Virus record (IMG/VR): IMGVR_UViG_3300028840_002850
Coordinates: 1-64,000 of that record
DNA: 64,000 nt
Reading direction: 5' to 3' (one strand)
Source of the DNA: a virus
In this document: positions 60,801-64,000 of the stretch, piece by piece
Layout of the letters: the number at the start of each line of letters is the position of its first letter
How positions within the stretch are numbered: the stretch's first letter is position 1
The notes under the pieces: model-generated
The model's database searches: none
What the model was told of the DNA's origin: nothing
Seen by the model: only the letters and a program-made list of their open reading frames with translations
Program-made: the position numbers and the translations under genes

Positions 60801-61136
60801 ATGGGATGCCCTGCTGAAGTAGCAATAGAAGACAATTTGGTTTTTTCGGTTTGCTCACATGATCCCGACACAGGGGTTTTAACTGATGCCGATGCTGTAC
60901 CTTCTTATCGACTGTATGAAGACGAAACCGGAACCCCAATTTTAACCGGAAATATGGATAAGATAGATGATGCCAACACCACCGGATTCTATACCGAACT
61001 TATAGCGTGTACCCTGGCAAACGGATTTGAGAGTGGAAAGTCCTACACCATTTACATTACAGGGGCGGTAGATGGCGATACGGGTGGTATTTGCTTTGGA
61101 TTTAAAGTTGCACCAATTAAACGATATATATCTTGA
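60801..61136 (+). CDS. Beta-sandwich hypothetical protein, 111 residues
   Basis: FSVCSHDPDTGVLTDADAVP and SYRLYEDETGTPILTGNMDK resemble small virion proteins with a dP-like BppU-type or Ig fold. Follows the methyltransferase by 3 bases. Unassigned. Confidence 0.45.
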   Translation: MGCPAEVAIEDNLVFSVCSHDPDTGVLTDADAVPSYRLYEDETGTPILTGNMDKIDDANTTGFYTELIACTLANGFESGKSYTIYITGAVDGDTGGICFGFKVAPIKRYIS

Positions 61137-61148
61137 TAGGAGTAAAAC

Positions 61149-61601
61149 ATGAAAAAATTATTGATCGCCTTTTTAATTCTTTTCGCATGGGTTAGTATCA
61201 GCTTTGCCGCAGGCACGGTTGTACCCTCAATCGGTGACGAGCAGGACGGAAGCATTACCGTTACGTTAGTGTGTACGAGTGACGGCAGTGGTGTTATATC
61301 CGACACCGACTTTGCAGGGCCAGGGACGGATCTAACAAAAAATCTGCACGGCTATTACCTGTATGAAGTCAAGGTTGTCCCGGGAGCTACCGGCCCAAAA
61401 GATGATTCAGACCTTTACATTAAGGATGCAAATGGTATAGACTTATTGGGCGGAACTGGTGTGAACAGGATAGACGAAACCACCAACAGCCATTTTCAGC
61501 CTCCATTTTATTCGAGGATTAACTCGACCCTGACTCTGGATGTTGATAATAATGATGTGGACAGTTCCACCTATACCATAACATTAGTATTCGCTAAATA
61601 A
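61149..61601 (+). CDS. Exported beta-rich protein, 150 residues
   Basis: Signal peptide LLIAFLILFAWVSISFA|AGTVV. The mature part holds ITVTLVCTSDGSGVISDTDF and YLYEVKVVPGATGPKDDSDL, a small beta-sandwich often seen beside phage appendage genes. SD AGGAG. Unknown role. Confidence 0.5.
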   Translation: MKKLLIAFLILFAWVSISFAAGTVVPSIGDEQDGSITVTLVCTSDGSGVISDTDFAGPGTDLTKNLHGYYLYEVKVVPGATGPKDDSDLYIKDANGIDLLGGTGVNRIDETTNSHFQPPFYSRINSTLTLDVDNNDVDSSTYTITLVFAK

Positions 61602-61603
61602 AT

Positions 61604-61717
61604 AAAAACATAACGACCCACTGCCTCAGTAACACTTACGCTTTGGGTTTGTAAGCCAGCCGCAGCTTCTTAAAAGCCCCGCTGGAACAAAAACCTTTGT
61701 TCTTGTGGGGCTTTTTG
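61604..61717 (+). terminator. Leader plus terminator before the last fibre gene
   Basis: Begins AAAAACATAAC; the terminator is AAAAGCCCC (61672-61680) with GGGGCTTTT (61707-61715), enclosing an inner GAACAAA-AACC-TTTGTTC hairpin, then a T5 run. SD AAGGAG for the fibre gene follows at 61722. Same order of parts as 37648-37760. Confidence 0.7.
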
Positions 61718-61734
61718 CCTCAAGGAGTTGCGAT

Positions 61735-64000
61735 ATGAAGAAAAGATTTTTAGCCCTAACGCTTTTAATTATCTTTACCGCTGGTCTGGCTTACGCGATA
61801 CCCCCATCCCCGCCTGTGCCTACCACCGGTCTTAAAACGTATGCAGTAGCAGATCTGCCTGCTGCTTCGGACAATGCTAATATGGCGGTCATTGTCATCG
61901 ATGGCGATGGAGCCGGAGATTGTACGACCGGGCTCCAAAGCACAAGGGTAATTTGCGTATCAAACGGAAGTTCTTGGGAAGCTGCCGGTGATGGGACCGG
62001 TGGAGAAGGATCGGGATCTGTAACCACGATTCAAATTGGGGATGATTCTCTCGATACTGATATTGTGGTTGTGGATTTCAATGCCACAGTGTTTTCGGGG
62101 GTAGAAGCACCGGAAAACGAAGCCAATATTGATCTCGATCTAACACCGTCTAGCGGAAATGCCACTTTAATAGCAGAAGAAGATGCACTCCAAGTTAAGT
62201 ATGACAGCACTTTAACAGAGGGTGCAAGTGGTCTGGGCATAGCCGCCGATGCGATTGACGAGGCTTATCTTGCCGACGATAGTATCGATTCAGAGCATTA
62301 TAATGACGGCTCGATTGACGCAGCGCATTTAGCCGCTGATGTTATCGATGAAACCAAAATCGCAGATGACGGTATCGACTCCGAGCACTATAACGCCGAC
62401 TCAATAGACAACGAGCATATCAACTGGGCAGATATTGATAATCTTGGAGACGAAGGGGCCATAACGGTTGCCGATACGACAGACGCCACTGCTTACGTGG
62501 CTTTGTGGGAATCGGCTACCGGCGACCTGGCCGCTAGATCCGATGCGGGTTTAACCTATAACGCCGAAACAGGGGTTCTTACCGCCACGGGCTTTTCCGG
62601 TCCACTTACGGGCAATGTCACAGGAACCGCCTCTCTCGCCACAACCCTGACAATCACAGACAATGAAAGTGAAAACGAAAACAATGCCGTTATATTCGCT
62701 TCCGGTGGCGCAGTGGAGGGCGGGGATATCGGTCTGGAGTCGGATGGAACCTTTTACTATAATCCGTCAACGGGAACCGTCACCTCTACCGCATTTGCGG
62801 GAGCATTAACCGGCAATGTCACAGGAACCGCTGACACAGCGACAGTTGCCACCACCGTTACGATTACCGACAACGAAGATACCGCAGAAACAAACGCCAT
62901 TATATTTGCAGAAGGCGGGGATTTAGACGGCGGTGATCTGGGTCTGGAATCAGATGGAAATCTTACCTATAACCCGGGAGCCGGTCAGCTTCAAGCAACC
63001 TCCCTCACCGATGGCACTTCGGTTATCACCGGAGGCGAAATTGAACTCGGCGCAGCCGCAGACACCACGCTTGCCCGGGCTGCTGCTGGCGCTGTCACCG
63101 TGGAAGGCGATTATATCATTCTTTCCGGTGACACACTAACCGGAGAAGTCACGGCAACTTTCGATACGGACGGATCAACAGCGACCACTATCGCAGATAG
63201 CGTAGCGGTTTCCAGCTGGAACCTCACCACCCCGACAATTACGAGCGGTGCGGTTTTTACCGGTGCCGATGCCTCCCCCGATGCAGATGGGGAATTGGTT
63301 TATGACAATGTAACCGCAGGGGTAGATGACGGCCAATTCGCCTACTATGGTGGCGGCGACACGGTATATTATTTACCCTCTTATGTCACATTACCGACAG
63401 ACTCAGAGGACGATTACCATCTTGCTTACGATAAGGATATCGACCGCCTGTATTGGCGTGCTGATGCCACAGCCGGGGCTCCAACCCTTGATTCGGTAGG
63501 CGACCCGGACGCAGAGTGGACACCGGTACATGCAGACGAGGAAAAAATAACCATCTCAACGGCACAGGACACTGCCGGCAGCTTTATGGTTATCGATGAT
63601 ACCGACACGGCAATCGGTAACAATGTCTACCTATTGGAACTTCAGCACTCCGATGATGGCGAAGCCAATGCGGATTTCTTCAAATGTGTGGATAACAACA
63701 CCGATGTCTGGTTTTCCATTCAGGAAGAAGGCAAGACTTCCATTGGTAACGCACCGGCCACAACCGGGGCGCTCAACCTCGAAAATGCAGCCGCTATCGC
63801 ATGGCTGGATGCCACCCCCGCTACAATCACCCACGTAGACGATACCGGATTAGCCTTTAATCTTGGCATTGACGTTCAGGGTTCGGGTGGAATCACTCTT
63901 GAAAATGATGAGACGATTACAAATTCAAGTGACGGATATATAGCCCTTAGTGGACATCTGGTTATCCCGGATGCGGGTAATATCGGCTCGGCTTCAGATA
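61735..64000 (+). CDS. Signal-peptide fibre-like protein, 3' end cut by window
   Basis: 755 residues visible with no stop before the window end. Signal peptide RFLALTLLIIFTAGLAYA|IPP, then VPTTGLKTYAVADLPAASDN and fibre-type modules: three DSIDSEHYN/DAAHLA-like collagen-free repeats (residues 180-225), ITDNE blocks near 300 and 380, and SGDTLTGEVTATFDTDGSTA (about residue 463), nearly identical to the block in the gene at 2-4696. It could be a paralogue, or the front part of the same gene if the molecule is circular and longer than the window. Confidence 0.7.
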   Translation, partial: MKKRFLALTLLIIFTAGLAYAIPPSPPVPTTGLKTYAVADLPAASDNANMAVIVIDGDGAGDCTTGLQSTRVICVSNGSSWEAAGDGTGGEGSGSVTTIQIGDDSLDTDIVVVDFNATVFSGVEAPENEANIDLDLTPSSGNATLIAEEDALQVKYDSTLTEGASGLGIAADAIDEAYLADDSIDSEHYNDGSIDAAHLAADVIDETKIADDGIDSEHYNADSIDNEHINWADIDNLGDEGAITVADTTDATAYVALWESATGDLAARSDAGLTYNAETGVLTATGFSGPLTGNVTGTASLATTLTITDNESENENNAVIFASGGAVEGGDIGLESDGTFYYNPSTGTVTSTAFAGALTGNVTGTADTATVATTVTITDNEDTAETNAIIFAEGGDLDGGDLGLESDGNLTYNPGAGQLQATSLTDGTSVITGGEIELGAAADTTLARAAAGAVTVEGDYIILSGDTLTGEVTATFDTDGSTATTIADSVAVSSWNLTTPTITSGAVFTGADASPDADGELVYDNVTAGVDDGQFAYYGGGDTVYYLPSYVTLPTDSEDDYHLAYDKDIDRLYWRADATAGAPTLDSVGDPDAEWTPVHADEEKITISTAQDTAGSFMVIDDTDTAIGNNVYLLELQHSDDGEANADFFKCVDNNTDVWFSIQEEGKTSIGNAPATTGALNLENAAAIAWLDATPATITHVDDTGLAFNLGIDVQGSGGITLENDETITNSSDGYIALSGHLVIPDAGNIGSASD

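Noticed and set aside
1-64000. Direct circular closure of the window (base 64000 joined to base 1)
   Set aside because: The 61735 frame would enter codon frame 3 at the left edge, whereas the left gene is open in frame 2; the ends do not join in frame.
1-64000. Diversity-generating retroelement or retron
   Set aside because: No reverse transcriptase motif (YADD/YMDD context) was found, and the fibre repeats lack a template/variable repeat pair.

Overview
The window looks like most of the genome of a temperate, tailed, podovirus-like phage (or prophage) of a Gram-negative bacterium. The podovirus reading rests on a P22-like portal, a GpA-like terminase, an N4-gp56/DUF4043-like capsid, T7/P22-like ejection proteins and no tape measure, sheath or tail-tube gene. 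Temperate life is supported by a tyrosine integrase, a tRNA-like att core beside it, and a lambda-style repressor/Cro switch. The Gram-negative host is inferred from a lipobox lipoprotein and Sec signal peptides; the species cannot be named. No complete tRNA, rRNA, CRISPR array or IS element was seen. Both window ends cut through large fibre-like genes. The ends do not join in frame, so this is a slice of a longer or circular molecule, not a closed genome.

Layout. (1) 1-9.9 kb, rightward: end of a giant fibre-like gene, three signal-peptide proteins (one jelly-roll-like, two beta-helix), then lysis genes (XhlA-like membrane protein, M15-like zinc endolysin, holin). (2) 9.9-11.2 kb: an HTH/DEDD-exonuclease/zinc-ribbon fusion and two small genes. 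(3) 11.4-26.3 kb, leftward: a roughly 15-kb early/accessory operon read from a P_L-like promoter. It starts with recombination genes (ERF annealase, YqaJ exonuclease, a DUF968-like protein, VRR-NUC), passes integrase and att, and runs through some twenty tiny genes, an orphan DNA methyltransferase and a PAPS-reductase-like PP-loop enzyme. It ends with a trypsin-like protease and a lipoprotein that look like lysogenic-conversion cargo. (4) 26.3-27.1 kb: P_L, repressor, P_R and a Cro-like gene. (5) 27.1-30.1 kb, rightward: replication initiator and small regulators. (6) 30.08-30.7 kb, leftward: a small excisionase-like operon. (7) 31-64 kb, rightward: terminase, portal, sulfotransferase, scaffold, capsid, adaptors, ejection proteins including a 1760-aa polyvalent protein, a Ser-Glu repeat protein, a glycosyltransferase-methyltransferase, and fibre-like genes again.

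The most unusual features are these. A short DNA element recurs at about 24 gene junctions of the leftward operon, supplying the stop codon (in two frames) and the Shine-Dalgarno of the next gene. A pair of paralogous proteins joins different fibre-like heads to one conserved membrane tail with its own internal start. Sec signal peptides occur on seven late fibre/spike-like proteins. A 500-residue Ser-Glu repeat protein sits directly beside a glycosyltransferase/methyltransferase pair. Repressor-type operators link the lysogeny switch to the lysis promoter 17 kb away.

Functions are inferred by eye from motifs; no database search was run.
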